From contig NZ_AP026695.1 of NCBI RefSeq assembly GCF_025998175.1, forward strand, positions 1 through 64,000: DNA of 64,000 bases, read 5' to 3'. The first letter of the stretch is position 1. The number at the start of each line of letters is the position of its first letter. The notes under the pieces were generated by a model. It was given only the letters and a program-made list of their open reading frames with translations, made no database searches and was not told the DNA's origin. The position numbers and the translations under genes were made by a program. The stretch is from Nitrosopumilus zosterae (GTDB lineage Archaea > Thermoproteota > Nitrososphaeria > Nitrososphaerales > Nitrosopumilaceae). Positions 1 to 8,860 of this stretch are shown here, piece after piece.

Positions 1-1212
1 TCCGAACCTACTAGTAAGATAACATCTGGAGAAGGAGTTAAAGGATACAATGCATTATTTTCTAGCCGTTTTAACAAACTAAAGCGAATTATTTCCGATA
101 GGCCAGAATCAAAAATGCTAAAATCTGCAGCTTCTGTGAAAACTGCAAAATCAGATGATGATATCTACGTGTGTGGTCTTGTCTCAACACGAAATTCTGA
201 AAGAAATATCACCAAACTGATCTTGGAGGATCCTTCAGGTTCTTTTGAAGGGATTATTTTCGATAATGAATTACAAAAGACAGCAAATGCTCTTTTGATG
301 GATCAGTTTGTCATGGCCAGAATCAGTTTAGGAAAGAATTCAGGCTATATTATCAAAGATTTGATTCTTCCAGATATTCCTGATCAGGCTAAAAATAAAT
401 CAGAATCTGAAGCATATGCTGTATTTCTTTCAGACCTACATATTGGAAGTAAGTACTTTATGGAAGATGAGTTTTCTGAATTTGTTTCTTGGTTATCAAG
501 TCCTGATCCAGTTGCAAGAAAAATTCGTTTTGTCCTAATAGGTGGAGATGTTGTAGATGGTGTTGGAATCTACCCTAATCAAGACAAAGAGTTAGTTTGT
601 CAAACTATTCAAAAGCAGTTAAAAAAGGTAGAGGAGTTAATTGATAAAATTCCAAAAAATATCAAAATTATCATTATGCCGGGAAATCATGATCCTGGAA
701 GAAGGGCTTTGCCTCAGCCAGCAATCCCAAAAAAATACAATTCTGGCTTATGGGAAAGGGAAAATGTAGTAATGGTTGGAAATCCAGCATTTGTATCATT
801 AAACGGTGTTAAAATCATGATGTTTCATGGCCAAAGTATTGATGATATTGTCAAGACTACACCTGGTCTAAGTTATGACAAACCGACTAATGTAATGCGA
901 CATCTTCTAAGAGCAAGACATCTTAGTCCAATTTATGGAAGTCAGACGCCAATAGCACCAGAGATGGAGGATCTTTTAGTAATTGAAGATATTCCAGATA
1001 TTTTTCACGTCGGCCATGTTCATAGAGCTGAATTAGATATGTACAAGGGAATTTTACTAGTTAATTCTGGTTCCTGGCAAAAACAGACACCCTTTCAAGC
1101 TAGTGTTGGAATGACTCCGAATCCAGGAATAGCTATTATGGTAAATCTAAAAACTTTTCAGGTTTTCCATGAAAATTATAGTTCAAATTCAGACAATGTC
1201 TTGCAAAGTTAA
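1..1212 (+). CDS. polB: DNA polymerase II (PolD) small subunit DP1, 5' end outside window
   Basis: Exonuclease/scaffold subunit of the archaeal family D replicative polymerase, partner of DP2 at 5481-8858. The frame is open from base 1, so the first ATG at 115 is internal and the gene is truncated by the window; 403 codons are visible. An OB-fold stretch (YVCGLVSTRN on) precedes a calcineurin-like phosphoesterase domain with its metal motifs in order: SDLHIGS, GGDVVDG, GNHD, HGQ and GHVH. All metal ligands are present, so 3'-5' exonuclease activity is expected from family knowledge. Its 3' end overlaps the convergent orc1/cdc6 gene by 24 bases. Identification is secure. Confidence 0.95.
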   Translation, partial: SEPTSKITSGEGVKGYNALFSSRFNKLKRIISDRPESKMLKSAASVKTAKSDDDIYVCGLVSTRNSERNITKLILEDPSGSFEGIIFDNELQKTANALLMDQFVMARISLGKNSGYIIKDLILPDIPDQAKNKSESEAYAVFLSDLHIGSKYFMEDEFSEFVSWLSSPDPVARKIRFVLIGGDVVDGVGIYPNQDKELVCQTIQKQLKKVEELIDKIPKNIKIIIMPGNHDPGRRALPQPAIPKKYNSGLWERENVVMVGNPAFVSLNGVKIMMFHGQSIDDIVKTTPGLSYDKPTNVMRHLLRARHLSPIYGSQTPIAPEMEDLLVIEDIPDIFHVGHVHRAELDMYKGILLVNSGSWQKQTPFQASVGMTPNPGIAIMVNLKTFQVFHENYSSNSDNVLQS

Positions 1213-2391
1213 ATCGTCTTTGAATGTTTTTTTTATCATTTCAGATGAGACAGTAAGTTTGTATTTTTTTGTCCTTCCATGAATTCCTTGGTGGATTAGT
1301 CTTCCAGTAATAATACCAGATAGTTCAATTTCGCTTAGCATTTGTGTGATTCTTCTTTGAGTTAGCTCGTCTCTCCCAACTATTTTACAGAGATTTTTGT
1401 ATGAAGAATATATTTCCCCTGTTGAAGAGCCGTTTGCCTTCATAATTGCTAGAATAAGCAATTTTTCATGGAGAGGATATGATTTGAGGGATGTTTCCTC
1501 CTTATTTTCTTCAATTTTTTGGGTGGCTTCCCTTACATGCTCAATTGTCACTTTTTCAGATTGTTGCCTCTCAGCAATCTCACCTGCTACACGAATTAGA
1601 TCAATTGCTCTTCTAGCATCACCGTGTTCTCCTCCTGCTAAGGCCGCACATAGATTTAGGGCTGGTTCTTCAACAGAATTCTCTATGAAGGATTCATGAA
1701 TCCTTTCTTCAAGAATTTTTTTAATTTGTTCTACATTATAGTTTGTAAATACTATCTCTTCTTCTCCAAGACTACTGATTACTCTAGGATCCAGTTTTTC
1801 TTTAAACGTCAAATCATTTGAAATTCCAACTAAGGTTAGAGACCCTTGTTTTATACGCTCATTTGCCCTTGTAAGTTGATATAAAATATCCTTACCGGTT
1901 TTAGCCACCAATTGAGCAAGATGATCAATCTCATCAATAACAAAAATGGCATTTAATTTTCCCTCATCTATTTTATTAAGCAATCTTTTGAAAACTTCAC
2001 TGGTAGCCAATCCACTTGATGGTAATTCCTTTTCAGATAGGTCTAATTGTCTGCCTAAACTTACCAATAATCCATAAAGGGTTGTTTCATCTTTGGAGTT
2101 TGAATATACTAATTTAATTGGAAAATTAGATTTTTCAACTCTTTCTTGAATTTTTGAGAGTACTTTTTTAACTACAAGTGTTTTTCCGGTTCCTGGTTTT
2201 CCATAAACCAGAAGATTAGATGGTCTGGATTGTTTTAGAATTGGTAATAATGATTGGGTAACTTTTTCTTGTTCAGAATTTCTATGAAGAATAGTATTTG
2301 GAATGTAAGTAAAATGTAAAATATCCCTATTTTTAATAATTGATTTTCCAGATTCCGCTGCATCAAGCATTCTATCTATAGGATCAGACAT
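1189..2391 (-). CDS. cdc6: Orc1/Cdc6 family replication initiator
   Basis: AAA+ origin-binding protein that marks the origin and recruits MCM. Counting from ATG 2391, Walker A (GKPGTGKT) lies at residues 64-71 and Walker B (DEID) at 153-156, followed by sensor 1 (LVGISND) and the sensor 2 region (GDARRAIDLIR). The C-terminal third is a winged helix ending KKYKL. Length (400 aa) is normal for the family. A GTG two codons upstream (2397) is an alternative start. The gene faces away from an AT-rich gap holding ORB-like repeats, which is the usual arrangement of archaeal origins, and it converges on the DP1 gene. Confidence 0.95.
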   Translation of the reverse strand: MSDPIDRMLDAAESGKSIIKNRDILHFTYIPNTILHRNSEQEKVTQSLLPILKQSRPSNLLVYGKPGTGKTLVVKKVLSKIQERVEKSNFPIKLVYSNSKDETTLYGLLVSLGRQLDLSEKELPSSGLATSEVFKRLLNKIDEGKLNAIFVIDEIDHLAQLVAKTGKDILYQLTRANERIKQGSLTLVGISNDLTFKEKLDPRVISSLGEEEIVFTNYNVEQIKKILEERIHESFIENSVEEPALNLCAALAGGEHGDARRAIDLIRVAGEIAERQQSEKVTIEHVREATQKIEENKEETSLKSYPLHEKLLILAIMKANGSSTGEIYSSYKNLCKIVGRDELTQRRITQMLSEIELSGIITGRLIHQGIHGRTKKYKLTVSSEMIKKTFKDDLTLQDIV

Positions 2392-2539
2392 ACTCACACA
2401 CCTTCATTTCCATTCAATACTAACATAATGATATCTGAATTAAGAGAGTATAGAATAGAATAGTTATTGTAGTTTAGTTTGTAATTAATTATTTTTAGTT
2501 AGTTTTAGATTTTCTTAAAAAAAATAAATTTTAAAAAAA

Positions 2540-2563
2540 TAGAGTGGAAATATTGGTGTGTGG
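2540..2563 (+). repeat. degenerate ORB-like box, inverted
   Basis: Contains AGAGTGGAAAT then TTGGTGTGTGGG on the plus strand, i.e. the box core in the opposite orientation to the two perfect copies with a weaker G-string. Inverted pairs of boxes flanking an AT-rich stretch are typical of archaeal origins. Confidence 0.5.
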
Positions 2564-2628
2564 GTTAATCCTAGAGTTAACAGTTTTGTTAATGAGATGT
2601 TAAGAAAAACCCAAAAAACACCATTTTA

Positions 2629-2651
2629 ACCCCTTTATTTCCACTCCAGGC
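2629..2651 (-). repeat. ORB-like origin box 1
   Basis: One of two perfect 23-base copies; the second starts 61 bases later. Read on the minus strand it contains GGAGTGGAAAT followed by AAAGGGGT, matching the layout of the archaeal origin recognition box (a TGGAAA-type core plus a G-string). Confidence 0.8.
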
Positions 2652-2689
2652 GTTAAGATAGGTGTTAACAATGTGAATATCGTCAAAAT

Positions 2690-2712
2690 ACCCCTTTATT
2701 TCCACTCCAGGC
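2690..2712 (-). repeat. ORB-like origin box 2
   Basis: Identical over 23 bases to the box at 2629-2651 and in the same orientation. The flanks of the two boxes differ, so conservation stops at the box, as for a protein-binding site. Confidence 0.8.
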
Positions 2713-2870
2713 ATAAAAATAACCATAAAATTGGTTATGTTTTTAGATAGTTGTTAATAACAAAAAATAGGCTAGGCGTGACCTAGGCAGTCAACGTTAA
2801 CAAACTAATTAGTTAACAAATATTCTGGGATCTATTGAACTGTTAATTGTTATTCCAATAGATCTCTAAG

Positions 2871-3272
2871 ATGACAAACAAACGAATTCGTATAGGTATG
2901 GAAGATTCAGATGGCGCAAAATATGATATTAAATTAGAGGGTAATGTGACTAGAGAAAAAGTTCTTAAAATATTTGAAATGATGGATTTGATGAATATTG
3001 AAGAACAATCTGAAACAACAAACATGGATTCTATGGGTTCAAAAATCTGGCATATTATTGACAAATTCTTCCCTATGGGTAAATTCACATCCACAAATAT
3101 TCTTGAAAAATATGAAGATGAATTTAATGAGCCTATAAAACTTAGTATAATTTCCACTTATTTATCAAGATTCTCTGCAAAAGGTAGGGTAAATAGAACT
3201 AGAACCGGTCGAGAATGGATTTATCAAACTATTAAAATTGGCCAAAAACACGAATTATTTTCTAAGAAATAG
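2871..3272 (+). CDS. small protein with probable C-terminal winged helix, next to the origin
   Basis: 133 aa, acidic N-terminal half and a basic C-terminal half. I do not recognise a named family. Residues about 50-125 look like a winged helix: a helix ending WHIIDKFFP, then ILEKYEDEF, a helix LSIISTYLSRF and a hairpin with GRVNRTRTGREWIYQ. Such a fold suggests DNA binding, by inference only. It is the first gene on the far side of the candidate origin from orc1/cdc6 and starts 158 bases after the last ORB-like box. Its last 11 bases overlap the end of the convergent AbrB-type gene. Confidence 0.75.
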   Translation: MTNKRIRIGMEDSDGAKYDIKLEGNVTREKVLKIFEMMDLMNIEEQSETTNMDSMGSKIWHIIDKFFPMGKFTSTNILEKYEDEFNEPIKLSIISTYLSRFSAKGRVNRTRTGREWIYQTIKIGQKHELFSKK

Positions 3273-3423
3273 TTACTTTTCTAATTAACAACCTATCTTT
3301 ACCAAGAATCACCTTGACGTATTCACCTTTCTGAATATCCATATATTTTCTAAATTGTTTAGGAATTGAAATTGTTCCTGCAGAAGTGATTTTCACTAAA
3401 ACTTCATTATCTTGTACAGACAT
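3262..3423 (-). CDS. AbrB/SpoVT-type (MazE-like) 53-aa DNA-binding protein
   Basis: A short gene: 53 codons from ATG 3423. The protein has the swapped-hairpin AbrB pattern: VLVKITSAGTISIPKQFRK, then YMDIQKGEYVKVILG and a basic tail. The core TSAGTISIPKQFRK is the standard loop-hinge signature (compare GRITIPKEIR in relatives). Such proteins act as dimeric transition-state regulators or antitoxins; there is no toxin gene beside it, so a regulator is more likely. Upstream (3424-3490) is almost pure A/T with near-palindromic TTATTAAATTATATAATTAA stretches, possibly its own operator. Confidence 0.8.
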   Translation of the reverse strand: MSVQDNEVLVKITSAGTISIPKQFRKYMDIQKGEYVKVILGKDRLLIRKVTIS

Positions 3424-3558
3424 AATAAGATTATAATTTAATAATATATATAATTTATTAAATTATATAATTAATATATTATAAGAAATTAAGGCTGTTT
3501 TTGAATGACTTGTAATAAAATATTATAAAATAAATTCCTAAAACATTTGAAATATTTT

Positions 3559-4161
3559 TTAAGCGATAGAATGCTTGGTTTGAACTTCTTCAACCTTTGC
3601 CAAACCCTTTTCAGTAATTGAATAAGTATATGGTTTTGATTCTGTATTTCTTTGGACATAACCATCTTCAAATAATTTCTTCATAAGTCTTGATGTGTGT
3701 TCTCTACTTCTCTTTAATGTGATTTGTATATCACGTGATGTCATAGCTTTGTTTGTGATTAGTTGCAACACATAGTTTGTTGGGTTTGAATGTTCTATAG
3801 GTGAAATATTAGGCACAGAAATTGGTTTTTCATGTTCAATTTTGGGGATAATTTGTTCCTCTACTAATTCCTCTTTTACATCACTTTTGGCTAGTTTTTC
3901 TAGAAATTGTTTTAGATCAATATCTGGATCTTCGGATTTTTCCTCAATTCCCTGTATTTCTAATGCATCCAGGCGTATTTTCATATCAATTAACTGTCTT
4001 TCATAATATTCTAGACGTTCAGATTGTGATGCATCAAACACTTCATTCTTATTTTTAATAAATGGTCTAATTTTATAGTAGATATACAATCCACCCAAAC
4101 CCACTATGAAGGCTAAAATCACACCTAAAATCACTTCAGGTTCAGGAATCTCTACTAACAT
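3559..4161 (-). CDS. membrane-anchored winged-helix transcriptional regulator
   Basis: 200 aa from ATG 4161 (a GTG at 4164 precedes it). One N-terminal membrane helix (VILGVILAFIVGLGGLYIYY, residues about 9-29), a charged coiled-coil linker, then a MarR/ArsR-like winged helix near residues 125-195 (MTSRDIQITLKRSREHTSRL, then a wing TESKPYTYSITEKG). A TATA-like GATAAAT about 27 bases before 4161 supports this start. The layout suggests a regulator tethered to the membrane that binds DNA; its ligand is unknown. It lies downstream of the 4289-4651 gene on the same strand, separated by a gap dense in TCAC motifs. Confidence 0.75.
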   Translation of the reverse strand: MLVEIPEPEVILGVILAFIVGLGGLYIYYKIRPFIKNKNEVFDASQSERLEYYERQLIDMKIRLDALEIQGIEEKSEDPDIDLKQFLEKLAKSDVKEELVEEQIIPKIEHEKPISVPNISPIEHSNPTNYVLQLITNKAMTSRDIQITLKRSREHTSRLMKKLFEDGYVQRNTESKPYTYSITEKGLAKVEEVQTKHSIA

Positions 4162-4408
4162 CACAACTTTAGCGCCTATGACGTGATTTATCGTGATTGA
4201 ACAATATTATTTCACACTTTAGATTAACTAACTCACACACTTTATCACAATAAAATCAAACAAGTTCAATTCACTATAATCACACATATCACATATTGCA
4301 TGCCTGTCGAACGAGCCTATCTATCACACTTATCACTTCATCTTCTCTTTCTGGGAAAATATCACTATCATTAATCACACTAATCTGTTCAGAGAGTTTC
4401 GATATCAC
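4161..4408. repeat. cluster of TCAC/GTGA motifs
   Basis: About fourteen TCAC or GTGA words in 248 bases, most as ATCACA or TTCACA: at 4161, 4212, 4233, 4245, 4271, 4280, 4289, 4324, 4333, 4362, 4375 and 4405, with inverted GTGA at 4183 and 4193. Roughly two would be expected by chance. The cluster covers the promoter of the membrane-anchored regulator and the 3' end of the next gene. It may be an array of binding sites for that regulator; this is inference. Confidence 0.45.
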
Positions 4409-4651
4409 ATCAATATCATCAGGCAAAAGTATGCCTAAACCACGTAAAAGTATGATTGAATAGAATAATCCAATTAATTTTTCTCTAGATTGCCCAACTT
4501 GTCGATAATAGGCTCCTTTAGTTATGGAAAAATCAGATTCTAAAAGATTCTTCTGATTTAAAATAATTTCAATTTGTCTTTCTGTAAATAGAGATTTTTT
4601 GATAATTTTACGTATAATATTGTTAAAATTAGATCTTTCTAATTCTGTCAT
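4289..4651 (-). CDS. conserved-type small protein of unknown function
   Basis: 120 aa from ATG 4651. An ATG at 4681 gives ten extra residues, but the only TATA-like box (CTTTAAAG, 4687-4694) is too close for that start, whereas it lies 39 bases before 4651. I do not recognise the family. The protein is mostly helical; residues 7-40 (NNIIRKIIKKSLFTERQIEI) resemble the HTH region of small DNA-binding proteins, and the C-terminal half carries repeated VI/SV dipeptides encoded by the GTGAT motifs. Divergent from GGGP synthase. Confidence 0.65.
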   Translation of the reverse strand: MTELERSNFNNIIRKIIKKSLFTERQIEIILNQKNLLESDFSITKGAYYRQVGQSREKLIGLFYSIILLRGLGILLPDDIDVISKLSEQISVINDSDIFPEREDEVISVIDRLVRQACNM

Positions 4652-4686
4652 AGCTATACAAATCTGTATACTGCATTCCAATTAAA

Positions 4687-4694
4687 CTTTAAAG
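4687..4694. promoter_or_regulatory. palindromic bidirectional TATA box CTTTAAAG
   Basis: A perfect 8-base palindrome between two divergent genes. Its centre is 25 bases before the GGGP synthase ATG (4716), right for a leaderless transcript, and 39 bases before ATG 4651 on the other strand. One box may serve both directions. Confidence 0.5.
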
Positions 4695-4715
4695 AGCCAT
4701 CTGCAAATTCATTTT

Positions 4716-5468
4716 ATGACTAAAAACCAAGTTGAAACGTTCCTAAAATCAGAATTAAAAAAGAAAAATGCGTTATTATTTGTATTAATCGATTCAGAAG
4801 TATCTAATCTTGATGAATCAGCCAAACTTGCCAAAGATGTTGAAAAGATAGGGGCATCAGCAATCTTGGTTGGTGGCTCCTCAGCCACTGATCAAATTGA
4901 GATGGCTCAAGTTGTCAAAGGAATAAAAAAAGGAATTAAAATTCCAATTATTCTGTTTCCTGGAAATGTTACTGGTGTTGTACCTGACGCAGATGCAATC
5001 TTGTTTAGTTCTTTAATGAATTCAGAAAATCCATACTTTATCACCCAAGCTCAAGCCTTAGGAGCTCCAAGCGTTCTAAAGTTTGGTTTGGAGCCACTTC
5101 CTACTGCCTATTTGGTAATAGGAGAAGGGACGTCTGCCTGGTTTGTAGGTGCAGCCAGAGGAATTCCATTTGAAAAACCAAAAATTGCGGCTGCATATGC
5201 ATTAGCTGCCCAATTCCTTGGCATGAGGTTTGTTTATTTGGAAGCAGGCTCAGGAGCAAAATCAAATGTTACTCCTGAGATGGTTAAAACTGTCAGACAT
5301 GCATTTAATGGATTTTTGATTGTTGGTGGGGGAATTAAAGATGTCAAAACAGCCGAAAGTTTAGTCAAAGCGGGGGCTGATGCTTTGGTTATTGGAACAT
5401 TCCTTGAAAAAGGTGGAAGTATCAAAAAACTCCAAGAAATAGCAAAAGTAATTCAAAGAAGCAAGTAA
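4716..5468 (+). CDS. geranylgeranylglyceryl phosphate synthase
   Basis: Makes the first ether bond of archaeal lipids by joining geranylgeranyl diphosphate to sn-glycerol-1-phosphate. The 250-aa protein is a TIM-barrel with the family landmarks: LIDSE (Asp26), LVGGSS (52-56), LFPGN (80-84), YLEAGSGA near 175 and VGGGIK plus GTFLEKGG for phosphate binding at the C-terminus. Full length. It sits 12 bases before the PolD large-subunit gene, probably co-transcribed, a pairing that links lipid synthesis to replication only by position. Confidence 0.93.
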   Translation: MTKNQVETFLKSELKKKNALLFVLIDSEVSNLDESAKLAKDVEKIGASAILVGGSSATDQIEMAQVVKGIKKGIKIPIILFPGNVTGVVPDADAILFSSLMNSENPYFITQAQALGAPSVLKFGLEPLPTAYLVIGEGTSAWFVGAARGIPFEKPKIAAAYALAAQFLGMRFVYLEAGSGAKSNVTPEMVKTVRHAFNGFLIVGGGIKDVKTAESLVKAGADALVIGTFLEKGGSIKKLQEIAKVIQRSK

Positions 5469-5480
5469 TAGGACAATATC

Positions 5481-8400
5481 ATGTCTGAAAACGACGCAAT
5501 TTCTCGTATTAGTGGAATTAAAATGCCAAATTATTATCTGGATTATTATACTGATCTTTCAACTTATACTTATTCGATTTTTGAACATGCTGCAAAGGCA
5601 AAATCTAGCTTGGTTGATTCTTCAGGAATAATTGAACCAAAAATTGCTTTTGATCTTGCAGATCGTGTTGCAAAAATGCACGAAATTGATATTGCTGATC
5701 CATTACGAGAACTTTTAAAAATTAATGGAAAAGAACTTTCTGCACTAATCCTTTCAAAAGAGATTGCCTTGGGAAAATACACTCTTCCTGATTCATCCAT
5801 GGAGGAAAGACTTGATCTAGCAGTTAGAGTTGGTTTAGCAATTGTAACTGAAGGAGTGACTATTGCACCATTGCAAGGTATTAGTGAAGTAAAAATCAAG
5901 AAAAACAAAGATGGCACAGAATATCTTTCCGTTTCCATTGCAGGACCTATGCGTTCAGCTGGTGGAACTGAGTCTGCTGTAACGATGCTGATTGCAGATC
6001 ATGTAAGGAAGGCCGCTGGATTAGCCAAATATCAAGCAAATTCATTTGATGATGAGACAGGCAGATTTGTAGAAGAATTAAGAATCTATGAAAGAGAAGC
6101 CAGCAGTTTTCAATTTCATATTTTAGATGAAGACATCGAACATGTAATATCTAATTTACCTGTAGAACTAGATGGAGTAGATACTGATCCTTATGAAGTT
6201 GTAAATCACAAATCCATGACTCGTATCAAAACTGATAGAGTTAGAGGTGGTGCATTACGTGTGTTAAATGATGGATTGATTGGCAGATCCAAAAAACTCC
6301 TCAAAAGAATTGAATTGTACAATTTAGATGGTTGGGAATGGCTTAATGATCTTAAAGGTGCAGTCCAGACTGGTGAGAATCAAGAAGATGCTGCTGCTAA
6401 GAGAATGCGTGAGGTAATTACTGGAAGATCAGTATTATCAATGCCCAACAAATTAGGCGGATTTCGATTAAGGTATGGAAGAGCATGTAACACAGGATTT
6501 GCAGCAGTTGGAATTCATCCTATAATTGCTGAAATTCTTGATCACACAGTAGCTGTTGGCACACAAATTAAAATTGACATTCCAGGAAAGGGAGCTACAG
6601 TTGCATTTGTTGATTCGATTGAAACACCAACTGTTCGTTTGAATAATGGAAATGTAATAAAAATTAAAGATGTAAAACATGCATTAGAACTAAAAAATGA
6701 AATTGAAAAAATACTACATCTAGGAGACATCCTAATTTCGTTTGGAGATTTTCTTGAAAATAATGCCCAACTAATACCATCCGCATATGTTGAAGAATTC
6801 TGGATTGAAGAATTAAAACAAAAAATTCAAAATGTAAAGTCTGACGTTCCATATCTGGAACAATTCCTAAATAAAACACCTTCAATCGACGAAGCGATAA
6901 AAATATCTCTTGATTTCAAAATTCCACTACATCCATACTATCTGTATTTTTGGGATAAAATTTCACATGAAGATCTTAGTGTGCTTCTAGAACCTACAAA
7001 AGTCAGTGCGGCATTAATTGAATACCCCTTAAAAACTAAAAAAATACTTGAAAACCTTGGCACTCCTCATACAGTTGAAAACCAAAAAATAATTTTAGAA
7101 AATCAAGAAGCAAAAATATTTTTTAACATATTATTTAGAGAAAAACCAACCATTGATGATTCATCTGTTCCTACAATAATTTCAAAGTCATCAGGAATCC
7201 AAATTAGAAACAAATTTTCTACTTCTGTTGGTGTTAGAATAGGAAGGCCTGAAAAAGCAGCTGCAAGACAGATGAAACCACCAACACACGTTTTATTTCC
7301 TGTCAGTGACAAAGGCGGACCTACAAGAGATATTCTCAAAGCATCTAAAAGTGAACACTTTTTTGCAAATATTTTCAATAGAATTTGTAATCAATGTAAC
7401 GAACCTTCAATTGGAATAAAATGTTCCAAGTGTGGTGTAAAAACAACAATTGCCTATAGGTGCACTAATTGTAGAGATACGCTGAATGAGCCGTTTTGTG
7501 AAAAATGTAAACGAAAAGCTCCTGCACATTCACATAAGGAATTTCCATTAAAGACAAGATTGTTTTTGGCTCAAGAGAAAATGGGACTTCGTGCAAAAGA
7601 GCCATTCAAAGGAGTAAAAGAATTAATTAATCAAGATAAAATTGCCGAACCTTTAGAAAAAGGATTAACACGGCAAAATTTTGGATTAACAACTTTCAAA
7701 GACGGTACTGTTAGGTTTGATGCAACAAATTCCCCCCTGACTCAATTCAAACCATCTTGGATTGGAACTTCAATTGAGAAACTAAAACAACTTGGATATT
7801 ATCATGATGTTGATGGAAATCCTCTTGAAAACTCAGATCAAATTGTAGAACTTCGTATGCAAGATGTGATAATTCCTTATGAAAGTGGGAAATATCTTGT
7901 TTCGACTTGCAAATACATTGATACTCTTTTACAGAAATTTTATGGTGTACCTCCATTTTATAATGTAAATAATTTCAAAGAATTGATTGGTCATCTGATT
8001 ATTGGTTTGGCACCTCATACTTCTGTTGGGATTGTAGGACGTATTATTGGATACACTGAAACTCATGTTTGCTTTGCAACACCAAACTGGCATTCAGCAA
8101 AAAGAAGGGATGCTGATGGTGATGCTGATTCTATAATGCTTCTTATGGATAGTTTACTAAATTTTTCAAGACAATTCCTTTCTGATAGAATTGGTGGATT
8201 AATGGATGCTCCATTACTTGTTCAACCATTAGTTTTGCCACACGAATCTCAACCACAGGCGCACAATCTTGAAGTTACAAAAATATTTCCTCTAGAATTT
8301 TATGAATCCACATTTCGTCAACTTAAAGCATCGGACATCACATCTGTTGATATTATAAAATCAAGGCTAGAAACTGAAAGACAATTTTATGATTATTTCT

Positions 8401-8858
8401 TTACACATTCAACTTCATCTCTAACCACATCAAAATCTCGTAGTGCATACTCCACTCTTGGTTCTATGCTAGATAAATTTGACATGCAAGTTAAAAATGC
8501 AGATTTGATTGATGCTGTAAATACCTCAGAAATTGTTTCAAATGTAATTTCAACACATCTTGTTCCAGATATTATGGGAAATCTTAGAGCATATGCAAGA
8601 CAAAACTTTAGGTGTACTGGATGTGGCAGATCTTATCGGAGAATGCCTCTTATTCAGACATGTATTTGTGGTCATAAACTGATTGCTACAATTACAAGGG
8701 GATCTGTAGAAAAATATCTCAAGCTTGCAAAAAGACTAGTTGAAAAATACGATGTTAGTGAATATCAACGAGGAAGAATTCATGCATTATCCGATGAAAT
8801 TGAACTGGTATTTGGTAAAAACAAAGGAGATCAATCACTACTTACTGATTATGCCTAA
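5481..8858 (+). CDS. polC: DNA polymerase II (PolD) large subunit DP2
   Basis: Catalytic subunit of the family D replicative polymerase. At 1125 aa it is full length and has no intein. The double-psi-barrel active-site acids are visible as DADGDAD at residues 877-883. Zinc modules are seen near 634-675 (CNQC, CSKC, CTNC, CEKC) and near 1044-1063 (CTGC, CICG). The N-terminal GPMRSAGGTESA motif at about 155 is also typical. It follows GGGP synthase by 12 bases and ends 2 bases before the convergent SHMT gene. The small subunit lies 4.3 kb upstream on the same strand, on the far side of the candidate origin. Confidence 0.97.
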   Translation: MSENDAISRISGIKMPNYYLDYYTDLSTYTYSIFEHAAKAKSSLVDSSGIIEPKIAFDLADRVAKMHEIDIADPLRELLKINGKELSALILSKEIALGKYTLPDSSMEERLDLAVRVGLAIVTEGVTIAPLQGISEVKIKKNKDGTEYLSVSIAGPMRSAGGTESAVTMLIADHVRKAAGLAKYQANSFDDETGRFVEELRIYEREASSFQFHILDEDIEHVISNLPVELDGVDTDPYEVVNHKSMTRIKTDRVRGGALRVLNDGLIGRSKKLLKRIELYNLDGWEWLNDLKGAVQTGENQEDAAAKRMREVITGRSVLSMPNKLGGFRLRYGRACNTGFAAVGIHPIIAEILDHTVAVGTQIKIDIPGKGATVAFVDSIETPTVRLNNGNVIKIKDVKHALELKNEIEKILHLGDILISFGDFLENNAQLIPSAYVEEFWIEELKQKIQNVKSDVPYLEQFLNKTPSIDEAIKISLDFKIPLHPYYLYFWDKISHEDLSVLLEPTKVSAALIEYPLKTKKILENLGTPHTVENQKIILENQEAKIFFNILFREKPTIDDSSVPTIISKSSGIQIRNKFSTSVGVRIGRPEKAAARQMKPPTHVLFPVSDKGGPTRDILKASKSEHFFANIFNRICNQCNEPSIGIKCSKCGVKTTIAYRCTNCRDTLNEPFCEKCKRKAPAHSHKEFPLKTRLFLAQEKMGLRAKEPFKGVKELINQDKIAEPLEKGLTRQNFGLTTFKDGTVRFDATNSPLTQFKPSWIGTSIEKLKQLGYYHDVDGNPLENSDQIVELRMQDVIIPYESGKYLVSTCKYIDTLLQKFYGVPPFYNVNNFKELIGHLIIGLAPHTSVGIVGRIIGYTETHVCFATPNWHSAKRRDADGDADSIMLLMDSLLNFSRQFLSDRIGGLMDAPLLVQPLVLPHESQPQAHNLEVTKIFPLEFYESTFRQLKASDITSVDIIKSRLETERQFYDYFFTHSTSSLTTSKSRSAYSTLGSMLDKFDMQVKNADLIDAVNTSEIVSNVISTHLVPDIMGNLRAYARQNFRCTGCGRSYRRMPLIQTCICGHKLIATITRGSVEKYLKLAKRLVEKYDVSEYQRGRIHALSDEIELVFGKNKGDQSLLTDYA

Positions 8859-8860
8859 AA

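Larger units (their letters stand above)
2392..2870. other. candidate chromosomal replication origin
   Basis: A 479-base gap without a gene beside orc1/cdc6. Seen: runs of A/T (2500-2540), two identical 23-base boxes at 2629-2651 and 2690-2712, a degenerate copy in the opposite orientation near 2540-2563, and several GTTAACAA-type repeats between 2660 and 2820, including a palindrome TTGTTAATAACAA at 2751-2763. The boxes read GGAGTGGAAATAAAGGGGT on the minus strand, close to the archaeal origin recognition box with its G-string. The inference is that Orc1/Cdc6 binds here and DNA unwinds in the A/T-rich part. No experiment supports this within the data given. Confidence 0.8.
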
